DNA from: Sporosarcina sp. FSL W8-0480
GTDB lineage: Bacteria; Bacillota; Bacilli; Bacillales_A; Planococcaceae
NCBI RefSeq assembly: GCF_037963765.1
Contig: NZ_CP150166.1
Span: 2,673,501-2,737,500, forward strand
Direction: 5' to 3'
DNA length: 64,000 nt
The translations under genes and the position numbers were made by a program. Below are positions 42,549-50,577 of this stretch, in pieces. Under the pieces are notes generated by a model. It ran no database searches and was not told the origin of the DNA. It saw only the letters and a list, made by a program, of their open reading frames with translations. The stretch's first letter is position 1; every line of letters starts with the position of its first letter.

Positions 42549-42568
42549 ATATGCATCTTTATTCATTT
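42549..42568 (-). promoter_or_regulatory. ARG box (AhrC/ArgR operator) of argG
   Basis: On the minus strand AATGAATAAAGATGCATA matches the ARG-box pattern WNTGAATWWWWATTCANW with one or two changes. It lies just downstream of the -10 box, about 20-40 bp before the start codon. Confidence 0.6.
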
Positions 42569-42580
42569 AAGTGTATTTTT

Positions 42581-42608
42581 ATGATATCACAGATGTTTTG
42601 AATTACAA
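42581..42608 (-). promoter_or_regulatory. Promoter of argG
   Basis: Minus strand: -35 TTGTAA (42608-42603), 16-bp spacer, -10 TATCAT (42586-42581), placing the start at the edge of the ARG box. Confidence 0.55.
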
Positions 42609-42633
42609 GTGAAATTATTAAAATTAACCTTGA

Positions 42634-42676
42634 AAACGCTCGTTTATTCCCGGAAACGCTCGTTAATAAGCGTAAA
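42634..42676 (-). repeat. Two-unit 20-bp remnant, core CGCTCGTT
   Basis: Cores AACGCTCGTT start at 42636 and 42656, exactly 20 bp apart, next to the gdhA terminator. It looks like a minimal member of the periodic-array class. Confidence 0.5.
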
Positions 42677-42699
42677 AAAACTACCCATGAGGTAGTTTT
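42674..42699 (-). terminator. Intrinsic terminator of gdhA
   Basis: On the minus strand AACTACC-TCAT-GGGTAGTT then TTTTT. Confidence 0.75.
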
Positions 42700-42703
42700 C
42701 AGA

Positions 42704-44083
42704 TTATCGAATTCCGTGGGCGACCATTGCGTTTGCGACTTTTAGGAATCCGGCAATGTTTGCGCCCATTACAAGATTACCCGGCTTGCCAAAACTCTCC
42801 GCTGCATCCTTACAGCTGCCATAGATATTTTTCATAACAATTTTCAATCGCTCGTCGACTTCTTCCGCCGTCCAAGCAAGACGCATACTATTTTGAGACA
42901 TTTCCATAGCTGAAACTGCAACTCCACCAGCATTTGCAGCTTTTGCAGGTGCGAAGAGCGTTCCATTCTTCAGGAATAATTCAATCGCTTCAATCGTACA
43001 TGGCATATTAGCCCCTTCACCAATCGCTTTCAGACCATTCTTGATAAGCAGTTTTGCCGAAGCTTCATCAATTTCGTTCTGAGTAGCGCAAGGAAGTGCT
43101 ATATCACAAGGGATCGACCAGATTTTCGAACAATCCTCAACGTATTCGGCGTGTGGATGGGTTTTCCGGTATTCCCAAATCCGCTTGTTCTCAACCTCTT
43201 TCAGACGCTTAACCGTTTCAAGATCAATACCATTCTTGTCGTATATATAGCCGCCTGAATCGCTACAAGCAACAACTTTTGCACCTAAATGCTGCGCTTT
43301 TTCCATCGCATAAGTCGATACATTCCCCGATCCCGACACAATTACCGTACTATCTTTGAATGACATTCCACTCTCATTCAACATTTCCTCCACAAAGTAC
43401 ACGGTGCCATATCCCGTTGCTTCCTTCCGGCCAAGAGATCCGCCATAATTCGGGTCCTTACCGGTCAAGACACCCGCTTCAAAACCGCCCTTCAAGCGAT
43501 TATATTGACCAAACATATAACCGATTTCTCGTTTTCCTACACCAATATCACCTGCAGGAACGTCCATGTCGGAACCTATATGTTTGCTTAATTCGGTCAT
43601 GAAACTTTGGGTGAACCGCATAATTTCCCGCTCCGATTTTCCTTTAGGATCAAAGTCAGATCCGCCTTTTCCAGCACCTATCGGTTGTCCAGTCAATGCA
43701 TTTTTAAAGATTTGTTCGAATGCAAGAAATTTCATAATGCTACTGTTTACAGAAGGATGAAAACGGATACCGCCTTTATACGGACCTAATTCACTATTAA
43801 ACTGCACACGGTATCCACGGTTAACATGCACTCTTCCTTGATCGTCCTCCCAAGCCACCCGAAATGAGATGATTCTCTCTGGTTCGGTTATACGTTCTAA
43901 AATTCCGTCTCGTATGTATTCGGGATGTTTGGCAAAGACCGGCCGTAGCGAGACAAAAATCTCCCTAATGGCTTGTAAAAATTCCTTTTCATCGGTGTTT
44001 CGTTTTTTAACTAACTCGTATACTTCATGCACATAATCATTTGCCCGACTCTTGTTATTATGGCTAATTTCTACATTTTTCAT
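42704..44083 (-). CDS. gdhA: Glutamate dehydrogenase, NADP-type (hexameric)
   Basis: A 459-aa glutamate dehydrogenase of the GdhA group (longer than the 420-aa RocG/GudB type). Catalytic landmarks are GPYKGGIRFHPSV (about 85), PIGAGKGGSDFDPKG with active-site Lys (about 125), and the Rossmann part VIVSGSGNVSTYAMEK (about 243). It makes glutamate from 2-oxoglutarate and ammonium, normally with NADPH. I choose ATG 44083, 9 nt after AAAGGG; the ATG at 44092 is too close. A gdhA of this type is absent from B. subtilis but present in several Planococcaceae. A terminator follows. Confidence 0.92.
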   Translation of the reverse strand: MKNVEISHNNKSRANDYVHEVYELVKKRNTDEKEFLQAIREIFVSLRPVFAKHPEYIRDGILERITEPERIISFRVAWEDDQGRVHVNRGYRVQFNSELGPYKGGIRFHPSVNSSIMKFLAFEQIFKNALTGQPIGAGKGGSDFDPKGKSEREIMRFTQSFMTELSKHIGSDMDVPAGDIGVGKREIGYMFGQYNRLKGGFEAGVLTGKDPNYGGSLGRKEATGYGTVYFVEEMLNESGMSFKDSTVIVSGSGNVSTYAMEKAQHLGAKVVACSDSGGYIYDKNGIDLETVKRLKEVENKRIWEYRKTHPHAEYVEDCSKIWSIPCDIALPCATQNEIDEASAKLLIKNGLKAIGEGANMPCTIEAIELFLKNGTLFAPAKAANAGGVAVSAMEMSQNSMRLAWTAEEVDERLKIVMKNIYGSCKDAAESFGKPGNLVMGANIAGFLKVANAMVAHGIR

Positions 44084-44228
44084 TTCTATCATCCCTTTCG
44101 AAGAACGGCTGCATCAATTCACAATTTAAATAATAAATATTCAAAAAATACTTCCGTTGTTCATTATTATTACTGAAAATATGAAGCTATTCAACATTTT
44201 TTTCAAAAACAGATAAATTCTTAACATA

Positions 44229-44258
44229 ATTATGTCGAATTTTTAAAATAATGTCGAA
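44229..44258. promoter_or_regulatory. Direct repeat upstream of gdhA
   Basis: ATTATGTCGAA (44229-44239) and ATAATGTCGAA (44248-44258) repeat 19 bp apart in the 280-bp AT-rich gap between gdhA and the divergent 46-aa gene. It is a candidate regulator site; I see no other feature in the gap. Confidence 0.35.
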
Positions 44259-44363
44259 AGGTATTTTGTGAAAATAAAATCATTTTGCGGTTTTAAAACA
44301 TAGATTATTATTAGGCTTTCACATTATTGGAAAACAAATTCAAGGAGAAAGAGGAGATGCTTT

Positions 44364-44504
44364 ATGAAATTCACCAAATTTTTGCGTGCTGTCATCGGAG
44401 CCAATGTAATGATCGTTATGGCTTTTGCATTCCTACCTGCTCTGTTGATCAATCCTAACGTGGATATTTTCCAAAACATGATAGACTATATTTCAGGCGA
44501 CTAA
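44364..44504 (+). CDS. 46-aa membrane mini-protein (short ORF)
   Basis: ATG 44364 lies 7 nt after GAGGAG, opening a 46-codon frame to TAA 44502-44504. The product starts MKFTKFLRAVIGANVMIVMA and has one long hydrophobic helix (about residues 8-30, ending FAFLPALLI) and an acidic tail ending MIDYISGD. A strong hairpin with a T run follows within 20 bp. The ribosome site, membrane design and dedicated terminator argue that it is real. I do not recognise a family. It is divergent from gdhA. Confidence 0.65.
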   Translation: MKFTKFLRAVIGANVMIVMAFAFLPALLINPNVDIFQNMIDYISGD

Positions 44505-44520
44505 ATTATGATGATAAAAT

Positions 44521-44560
44521 GAACCATATGTGCAAAGATGCACATATGGTTCGATTTTTT
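44521..44560 (+). terminator. Strong terminator after the 46-aa gene
   Basis: GAACCATATGTGCA-AAGA-TGCACATATGGTTC (44521-44552), a 14-bp perfect stem, then TTTTTT. It also abuts the convergent sleL stop. Confidence 0.9.
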
Positions 44561-45849
44561 CATCTCTTTCTAACAATAAAGTTGTCATGGAGTAACAACC
44601 AATTTTGAGGGAATGATAATCCTAACTTCCAGTACATGATCCCTCTTAAATTAAATTCCTTTATCAAGTTGAACTTAGCTTGAATGCTTCGCGCGTCCTC
44701 AAACCAAACATCGTGACGTACGCCATTATCATCCCAATAAAGGAAGAATGGTGCCTGCGCAGTTGTATCGAATTGGATACCAACATTTCTTGAGATCGCC
44801 AAATTAACTGCCTGTTGAGGGCTGAGCGCTCTTGCCGCCACCCCGGTTTCCGGTGGATACGGAAAGGTCCAATCGTACCCATATAGATTCTGTCCAAGGA
44901 AGATTTTTTCGGATGGTATTTGACTAACCGCAAATTCCACAACCCGACGAACTTGATTTAGCGGACTGACAGCCTGCGGATCACTGTACGTATACCCCCA
45001 TTCATAGGTCATCAATGTGACAAAATCACATATTTCACCAAGGGATTTATAATCGATACCACCATAAATACTAGTCGTACTGTCACTTGTTTTTGGTGGT
45101 AACGCCACGGATATCGTTAGACCAACCGCATGAAAGCGCGCTCGGGCACTGCGTATGAACTGAATATACAATTGCCTATCGGAGGGTCTTATAAACTCAA
45201 AGTCGAAGTGGATATCGCTAAACCCTATTCTTTTCGCTGTTTGGACGATATTTTCAAAAAGGCGATTCTGGACTTGTAGGTCAGAGAATAGGACATGCGC
45301 CAATTCAGGGCTGAAAGAAAATTCCTCCATGTTAGTTATGACCATTGCATTCAATACGTTAGCTTGTGTAGCGATAGCAGGTATATCATCCATCGGTGGA
45401 GCTTTTAACGATCCATCCCGCTGCGCTTCATAACTGAACATGCCCAAATACGTTAAATCGCGAAGCCTTCTCCTGACTTCTGCGACGGTAGACTCCATTA
45501 TCGCTTCCCTTGGCTCAACATAGAGGAAGACATCGATTATCGTCTTTTCCCTTTGAGGTATATACAATCGCTGTCCTACATATAAAACGCTATTTGGCGA
45601 AATTCCATTTAACCTTGCCAGTTCCTCAAATGTCAATCCATACAATTGCGAAATGGTATAAAGCGTTTGACCCGCTTGAACCCAGTGATAACTTCCTACA
45701 ATCGGAATGACCAATGCTTGACCAACCGCAAGCCGAGACGGATCCTCCAATTCATTAGCCTTTGCAATTTCCTCATAGGATATTCCATATGTCTGACCGA
45801 TTCCATATAAGCTTTGTCCTGATTGCACAACATGGATTTGCAAATTCAT
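44560..45849 (-). CDS. sleL: Spore cortex-lytic N-acetylglucosaminidase SleL/YaaH
   Basis: A 429-aa protein with two N-terminal LysM domains (about residues 3-48 and 52-97) and a GH18 catalytic domain (about 105-425). The GH18 acid motif is GFSDIHFDFEFI near residue 215 (Glu as acid/base). SleL/YaaH digests cortex fragments during spore germination by hydrolysing GlcNAc linkages. I choose ATG 45849 (MNLQIHVVQ), preceded by AAAGG, giving almost the same length as B. subtilis YaaH (427 aa). The longer frame from GTG 45933 has no ribosome site and delays the first LysM. It is divergent from the coat-protein gene at 46000. Confidence 0.88.
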   Translation of the reverse strand: MNLQIHVVQSGQSLYGIGQTYGISYEEIAKANELEDPSRLAVGQALVIPIVGSYHWVQAGQTLYTISQLYGLTFEELARLNGISPNSVLYVGQRLYIPQREKTIIDVFLYVEPREAIMESTVAEVRRRLRDLTYLGMFSYEAQRDGSLKAPPMDDIPAIATQANVLNAMVITNMEEFSFSPELAHVLFSDLQVQNRLFENIVQTAKRIGFSDIHFDFEFIRPSDRQLYIQFIRSARARFHAVGLTISVALPPKTSDSTTSIYGGIDYKSLGEICDFVTLMTYEWGYTYSDPQAVSPLNQVRRVVEFAVSQIPSEKIFLGQNLYGYDWTFPYPPETGVAARALSPQQAVNLAISRNVGIQFDTTAQAPFFLYWDDNGVRHDVWFEDARSIQAKFNLIKEFNLRGIMYWKLGLSFPQNWLLLHDNFIVRKR

Positions 45850-45999
45850 CCTCTGCCTTTCGTAGACAAAATGTCCTTTCTCCCATGCTATTTTTAAAAG
45901 CTCATGATTATGCTTGATTTTCGTTTTTTTCACGCATATACCACTTCGTCAAAGCCATACTACTTGCGATTGATAACATCTACTGAAGGAGGAAATTAA

Positions 46000-46641
46000 T
46001 TGACACAAAATCAATTTGGCGGAGAAATGCACCAAAATATGCACACTGGAACCGTTCCCCCGACTATGAACCATGGTGGCCATGAATTATTCGACGTCCA
46101 TGAAGTCCTTTCAAGCGCAATCGCAGGGTTGAATCTGGCAATGATTTTGCGACCTCATGTAAAGGACCCCGAATTATTGGACATCCTCGATAGACAATAT
46201 CGATTTGCATTGGATGAATACAATATTACCGTCGAGTGCTTTAAAACGGGACAGGATCCTTCCCATCCAACCGGAAGTTATAAAATGAAACAAAGCAATG
46301 ATTTCATATATGGGATGAAACAATCACAACCGAAAAAGCCAATGCAAAATTCAAATGAAATAACGGATGAAATGATTTCTGGTTATCTTCTTGGCAGTGC
46401 AAAAGCAAATGCGACTGGTAAGACTGCGGCAGCACTTGAGACGTGCAACCCTGTCGTAAGACGCGTTTTACAAGACTCTATACCGAACTGCATTGAAATG
46501 GCTTACGAGCTTGCCCTTTACCAGAACAAGCATCATTATTACCAAGTACCGCAGCTTGCACAACAGGACATGCAGCAAATCGTAAATTCCTATGCATCTG
46601 CTCAAGGGCAACCAGCATTGCCGCCAAACCCCTTACAATAA
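46000..46641 (+). CDS. CotF-family spore coat protein
   Basis: A 213-aa protein with a CotF domain. The N-terminal His/Met/Gln-rich tail (about residues 1-28) is followed by a helical ferritin-like domain carrying HEVLSSAIAGLNLAMILRP and later DEMISGYLLGSAKANATGKT and ELALYQNKHHYYQVPQLAQQ. These match coat proteins of the CotF/YhcQ group, expected to be deposited on the forespore. TTG 46000 follows AGGAGG at 8 nt. It is divergent from sleL, another spore gene. I could not assign a sporulation sigma promoter with confidence. Confidence 0.82.
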   Translation: MTQNQFGGEMHQNMHTGTVPPTMNHGGHELFDVHEVLSSAIAGLNLAMILRPHVKDPELLDILDRQYRFALDEYNITVECFKTGQDPSHPTGSYKMKQSNDFIYGMKQSQPKKPMQNSNEITDEMISGYLLGSAKANATGKTAAALETCNPVVRRVLQDSIPNCIEMAYELALYQNKHHYYQVPQLAQQDMQQIVNSYASAQGQPALPPNPLQ

Positions 46642-46691
46642 ACTAAAGCGTAGGGCGGCGGTTTTGCCTCTCGAACCTGGATGATAAGTGT

Positions 46692-46726
46692 AAAAGCCGC
46701 CACGACATTGATCGTGGCGGCTTTCA
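46692..46726. terminator. Bidirectional terminator
   Basis: AAAGCCGCCACGA pairs with TCGTGGCGGCTTT, 13-bp arms, between the coat gene and the RluA-type gene. Confidence 0.9.
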
Positions 46727-47620
46727 TTACAGTGATTTATGAAGAAACGATTTCGGAATTTCTGATTCGAACTTCATAATTTCTTTAGATATCGGATGGA
46801 CAATCGTTAACGCAGTTGCATGAAGTCCAAGGCGCTTAATAGGATTGACGGTGGAACCATATTTCTTATCCCCTACAACCGGATGCCCGATTTCCTCCAT
46901 ATGAACACGAATTTGGTTTTTCCTCCCTGTTTCCAAACGAACTTCCAACAATGAATATTGAGGGTTTGAACGGATTTTACGGTAATGGGTAATGGCAAGT
47001 TGCCCGCCGTTATCTGTAGGATTCGAATAGACCTTATACGTCCTTGTCTCCTTCAACCAAGATTTTATCGTATCTTTGTCTTTCTTAACATTTCCTTGGA
47101 CTAATGCAGTATAGATTCTCTCTTTCACAAATTCATCCCAGTTGTCTTGCAATTGCATTTTCACTTTTTCACTTTTCGCGAATAAAAGCACTCCGGATGT
47201 ATCCCTGTCCAATCGATGGACGATGAAAATTCTTTGCTGAGGATTTTGTTTCTTCACATAGGACGAAACTTCACTGAAAGCTGTTTTCTCATTCTTATCT
47301 TTTGCAGCCATTGATAAGAGACCTGCTTCCTTCTCGATAACAATAATAGACTCGTCCTCATAGATAATTGAAAGGCCCGTGAGTGAGCTTTCATTCCGCG
47401 CTGATTTATTGTTAAGGATTTCGACCTTCTGTCCCGCAACTAATTTATGATTATGTTTCGTAACTAATTGGCCATTTACCGATACTTGTCCTCTCGTTAA
47501 CATGGACTTAATGGAGTTACGGCTATTCTTTTTCATATTTTCGAGTAAAAAAGGTAATAGTTCCGCTTCTTCAGTCACCTGAAAAAAGAAAGAGTCTTCC
47601 CTCGTTTTCTTGTGATTCAT
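46727..47620 (-). CDS. RluA-family rRNA/tRNA pseudouridine synthase
   Basis: A 297-aa pseudouridine synthase. An S4 RNA-binding domain (about residues 12-75, KSMLTRGQVSVNGQLVTKHN) precedes the catalytic domain with the signature HRLDRDTSGVLLFAK (catalytic Asp, about 134) and the later ETGRKNQIRVHMEEIGHPVV. It isomerises uridine in structured RNA; the exact site is not determined. It resembles B. subtilis YhcT. I choose ATG 47620 (MNHKKTRED), after GAGAGGAG/GGAAGG; the longer frame from 47683 is not supported by a better ribosome site. Confidence 0.85.
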   Translation of the reverse strand: MNHKKTREDSFFFQVTEEAELLPFLLENMKKNSRNSIKSMLTRGQVSVNGQLVTKHNHKLVAGQKVEILNNKSARNESSLTGLSIIYEDESIIVIEKEAGLLSMAAKDKNEKTAFSEVSSYVKKQNPQQRIFIVHRLDRDTSGVLLFAKSEKVKMQLQDNWDEFVKERIYTALVQGNVKKDKDTIKSWLKETRTYKVYSNPTDNGGQLAITHYRKIRSNPQYSLLEVRLETGRKNQIRVHMEEIGHPVVGDKKYGSTVNPIKRLGLHATALTIVHPISKEIMKFESEIPKSFLHKSL

Positions 47621-47727
47621 TTCCTTCCAATCTCCTCTCTTTACTCCTTCATTATCCATAATTTGTACTCTGAAAACAAACACTGTATCATCTTATACAA
47701 AGCTCATAAACTAATTGGGGGAATTTC

Positions 47728-48390
47728 ATGCGCATTGCAATATTCGATTTCGATGGCACTTTGTATTCAAAGGAAACATTTCAATTATTGATGGACCATT
47801 TGAAACACCATCCGCAACATGGCCCAAAATACAAATCTTTTTTTCGTAAAATCCTGCCTCTATACATAGGGTATAAATTAAAGCTTGTTCCCGAACCAAC
47901 AATGAAGGAACGGTCCATGCAAATTTATGCAAATGCTTTACATACTTTATCAAAAAAAGAGTTAGACGACTATTTTTTTGAAATGAAAGAAAGTATGCGT
48001 GAGGGCTTTAATAAAGATGTCATTAACCGACTGAATCAACATAAAGATGACGGCGTCCATGTCATGCTTGTTTCCGGCGCCTATACATCCTTACTACATG
48101 CCGCTACAGGGGATCTGGGCTTTGATACAATAATAGGAACGGATATCCCGTTTACCGAAGACGGCATGTTCAATCGCGAAATTTCCATTTATCATATACA
48201 AGGAAGACGAAAAAACGATAAAATCACGGAATCTCTTGCCGGGAAGAATATCGACTGGAAAAACAGCTTTGCCTACGGCGATAGCATATCCGATCTGCCA
48301 GTCCTTGAACTTGTCGGCAAACCAGTGGCTGTGAAGCCTGAAGAGAGGCTTGAAAGAGTTGCAATTGAAAGGGACTGGGCAATTCTTTAA
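47728..48390 (+). CDS. HAD-IB family phosphatase
   Basis: A 220-aa haloacid dehalogenase-superfamily hydrolase. Motif I is IFDFDGTLYS (nucleophile Asp7, Asp9), motif II VMLVSGAY (about 112), and motif IV AYGDSISDLPVLE near residue 190. The subclass IB cap (about 20-90) suggests a SerB-like phosphomonoesterase; the substrate is unknown. ATG 47728 follows TGGGGGA. It is divergent from the pseudouridine synthase gene and ends in a terminator shared with the DUF421 gene. Confidence 0.85.
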   Translation: MRIAIFDFDGTLYSKETFQLLMDHLKHHPQHGPKYKSFFRKILPLYIGYKLKLVPEPTMKERSMQIYANALHTLSKKELDDYFFEMKESMREGFNKDVINRLNQHKDDGVHVMLVSGAYTSLLHAATGDLGFDTIIGTDIPFTEDGMFNREISIYHIQGRRKNDKITESLAGKNIDWKNSFAYGDSISDLPVLELVGKPVAVKPEERLERVAIERDWAIL

Positions 48391-48406
48391 CCGATAACAA
48401 AAAATT

Positions 48407-48442
48407 GCCCGAAATGAGGAGTAATCATCTCGGGCCTTTTAT
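48407..48442. terminator. Bidirectional terminator
   Basis: GCCCGAAATGA pairs with TCATCTCGGGC (one G-T), with A and T tracts outside. Confidence 0.8.
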
Positions 48443-48446
48443 TGAA

Positions 48447-49163
48447 TCACTTTTCTTCTGTCCGCTGATCGATATGGAGAGTTCCGTTTTCAAGAATCTC
48501 GGCATAATAAACATGGTCTACTTTATTAATCCCATTTTTCTTAAGCTGCTCATATACCCATTCTTCAGTCAAAGCAAGTTCAGTCAGATTTTCTTTTATC
48601 AATTTCCCGTCAGAAATAATTTCCGTAGGAATATATTTCGGATCTTTTCCTGGTGCTTTTACATCTTGGCGTGTTGCGGCCTCCTTGTTAGCCTTCTTCA
48701 TGACACTTAATTGACCATTCGTCTCAAGGATTGCATAATTCACATCTGCAACTGCAAATATACTTTGCTCACGTAGCATCATATTTAAATCATTCAAAGT
48801 GATCCGTGCCTTTTTCATGCCCTTTTCACTAATTTTACCTTTATGGATAATAATCGTCGGGGAGTCATCGAAAAGAACTCTTGCTTTCTTCGATTTCACG
48901 GTTAATAAATTCACTAAAATTGTTAGAACGCCCCACCAAATCATTGCAATTGCACCATTAAGAAATGGGGTTTCTGATTGTCCGGCAATCTCCGCAGCAA
49001 TTGAACCTATTGTAATCCCAGTGACGTAGTGGAAAAAAGTAAGTTGTGAAATCTGTTTCTTTCCCATCATCCTTGCAAGGATCATTAATATTATGAATGA
49101 GAGAGTTGTTCGAAGCATCATTTCCCAGAAGTCCATTTTATCAATTATGTCATGCAATTCCAC
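48447..49163 (-). CDS. DUF421 membrane protein (YetF/YdfR family)
   Basis: A 238-aa protein. Two or three membrane helices lie in the first 90 residues (about 15-35, 43-62, 72-90), including RMMGKKQISQLTFFHYVTGI. Two soluble DUF421 lobes follow, with KARVLFDDSPTIIIHKGKIS and MLREQSIFAVADVNYAILET. Family members such as YetF are spore- or membrane-associated proteins of unknown activity. GGAGG lies upstream of ATG 49163. Monocistronic, between metA and the HAD gene. Confidence 0.85.
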   Translation of the reverse strand: MELHDIIDKMDFWEMMLRTTLSFIILMILARMMGKKQISQLTFFHYVTGITIGSIAAEIAGQSETPFLNGAIAMIWWGVLTILVNLLTVKSKKARVLFDDSPTIIIHKGKISEKGMKKARITLNDLNMMLREQSIFAVADVNYAILETNGQLSVMKKANKEAATRQDVKAPGKDPKYIPTEIISDGKLIKENLTELALTEEWVYEQLKKNGINKVDHVYYAEILENGTLHIDQRTEEK

Positions 49164-49245
49164 ACACCTCCATTAGAGGATAGTGTGTAACTTAACACGG
49201 ACAATATACGGAGAAAATAAACGCTCCCCGAATATTACAGTCGTT

Positions 49246-50154
49246 TTACTCCCATTCGTAAGGAGTTTCTTGGTAAACGTAGTAGTTAAGCCAATTCGAG
49301 AATAGCAAATGTGTATGAGACCGCCATGTATTGAGTGGTTCTTTTGTTATGTCGTTATTCGGATAATAATTTTCCGGCATCTCAATATCGATTCCCTTTT
49401 TCAAATCACGTTCATATTCTTCTCCAAGTGTACAAGCATCATATTCCAAATGACCAGTTATCATAATATGTTTTTCATCTTTGGATAAAATGATGAACGC
49501 ACCCGCATCCTTGGATACCGCCAATAACTTCAAGTCGTCATTTCGCTCAATCTCGTCAATTGATACAGATGTGTATCGGGAATGCGGCGCTTCGAAAATA
49601 TCATTAAACCCCCTTACTAATCGAACTGTTGGATCTGTCAATGTATGTCGGAACACGCCGGATAGCTTCGTCGACAACTCAAATTTATTAAGGCCAAAAT
49701 GGTGATATAATGCAGCCTGAGCACCCCAACAAATATGTAATACGGAAGTAACATTCGTCTTAGACCAATCCATAATCTCTTTTAACTCATCCCAATAAAG
49801 GACATCCTCAAATTCAAGATGCTCAATAGGCGCTCCTGTAATAATCAGTCCGTCAAAACGACGATTTTTAACAGAATCAAATGTCGTGTAAAATGAATCC
49901 AAGTGATTCTTACTAACGTTCTTTGATTCATACGAAGCTGTGTTCAAAAAGGTGATATTCACTTGTAATGGCGTATTTCCAAGCAGCCGAAGTAATTGAA
50001 GCTCCGTTTTTTCTTTCTCGGGCATTAAATTTAATATAAGTATGTTCAACGGACGGATATCTTGACTTGATGCACGCCCTTCATCCATGACAAAAATCTT
50101 TTCCTCTTTCAAGATTTCCCGTGCTGGCAAATGCTCTGGTATATTTATCGGCAT
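49246..50154 (-). CDS. metA: Homoserine O-acetyltransferase MetA
   Basis: A 302-aa MetA-family acyltransferase, the first committed step of methionine synthesis. The catalytic Cys is in [13 protein letters not shown] (about 142), and the His/Glu in [13 protein letters not shown] (about 235-237). At the acyl-CoA specificity site the sequence is [13 protein letters not shown], with Glu where succinyl-specific E. coli MetA has Gly. This pattern is known to select acetyl-CoA. I therefore call it an acetyltransferase. The ribosome site is AAGGGGG. A SAM-I riboswitch with its terminator (50174-50335) precedes it, so it is shut off by S-adenosylmethionine. Confidence 0.92.
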   Translation of the reverse strand: MPINIPEHLPAREILKEEKIFVMDEGRASSQDIRPLNILILNLMPEKEKTELQLLRLLGNTPLQVNITFLNTASYESKNVSKNHLDSFYTTFDSVKNRRFDGLIITGAPIEHLEFEDVLYWDELKEIMDWSKTNVTSVLHICWGAQAALYHHFGLNKFELSTKLSGVFRHTLTDPTVRLVRGFNDIFEAPHSRYTSVSIDEIERNDDLKLLAVSKDAGAFIILSKDEKHIMITGHLEYDACTLGEEYERDLKKGIDIEMPENYYPNNDITKEPLNTWRSHTHLLFSNWLNYYVYQETPYEWE

Positions 50155-50173
50155 TAGAATTCCCCCTTAATAT

Positions 50174-50205
50174 TAAAAAAACCTCGTTCCAATGATAGGA
50201 ACGAG
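50174..50205 (-). terminator. Riboswitch-controlled terminator
   Basis: CCTCGTTCC (50181-50189) / GGAACGAGG (50197-50205) with a TTTTTTT run in the minus direction. Confidence 0.92.
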
Positions 50206-50335
50206 GATATATCGAATTTTCTTCGTTCTTATCTTTCAAGATTGACATCTTGTTGGAGGTAGCACCTTCCTGCTAATGCAGAGGTTGCTGAAGCGTCATC
50301 GGGCCAAATCCCTCAGCTTCTCTTAATAAGAATTA
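50174..50335 (-). promoter_or_regulatory. SAM-I (S-box) riboswitch of metA
   Basis: Minus strand: TTCTTATTAAGAGAAGCTGA, then GGGATTTGGCCCGATGACGC, then CAGCAACC, AGGTGCTACCTCC and GATAAGAA. These are the ordered S-box blocks: P1 (TTCTTAT about 50332-50326 with ATAAGAA about 50231-50225), the kink-turn GATGA, the P3/P4 pseudoknot loops. A terminator hairpin (50181-50205) follows. SAM binding should favour termination before metA. Confidence 0.92.
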
Positions 50336-50422
50336 TTCAATTGTGAACTATTATATCATTCTTTTAAAGATTGTATACCTTTATTCATTAATCCATTAAT
50401 GAAAGAATATACGTGGTTTGTA

Positions 50423-50571
50423 ATTTCCGTTGCTTGAAGTGGAAGGCGGCGACTCGAGCGAAAGCCGTTACGAAGAACGGCTTTTGCGAGTAAAAGCGCA
50501 GCGTTACGAGCAGGGAGTGGTTAGCGGAAGCCGTGAGCGCGGAAAGCGTCCGCCTAAAACGTAAAGCAACA
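50423..50571 (-). repeat. Dispersed intergenic repeat, copy 5 (subfamily I centre)
   Basis: About 149 bp, from TTTCCGTTGCTTGAAGTGGA (50424 on) to GGAAAGCGTCCGCCTAAAAC followed by GTAAAGCAAC. It has the same ends as copies 1-3. The centre resembles copy 1 (AGCGCAGCGTTACGAGCA) and has an extra hairpin, AAAGCCGTT / AACGGCTTT (50460-50485). It lies between the riboswitch and the stop of yitT. Confidence 0.85.
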
Positions 50572-50577
50572 GTTTTA

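Noticed and set aside
44093-44363. T-box or other riboswitch upstream of gdhA
   Set aside because: No T-box, glnA-type or other conserved RNA blocks are recognisable; only an AT-rich stretch with a direct repeat.
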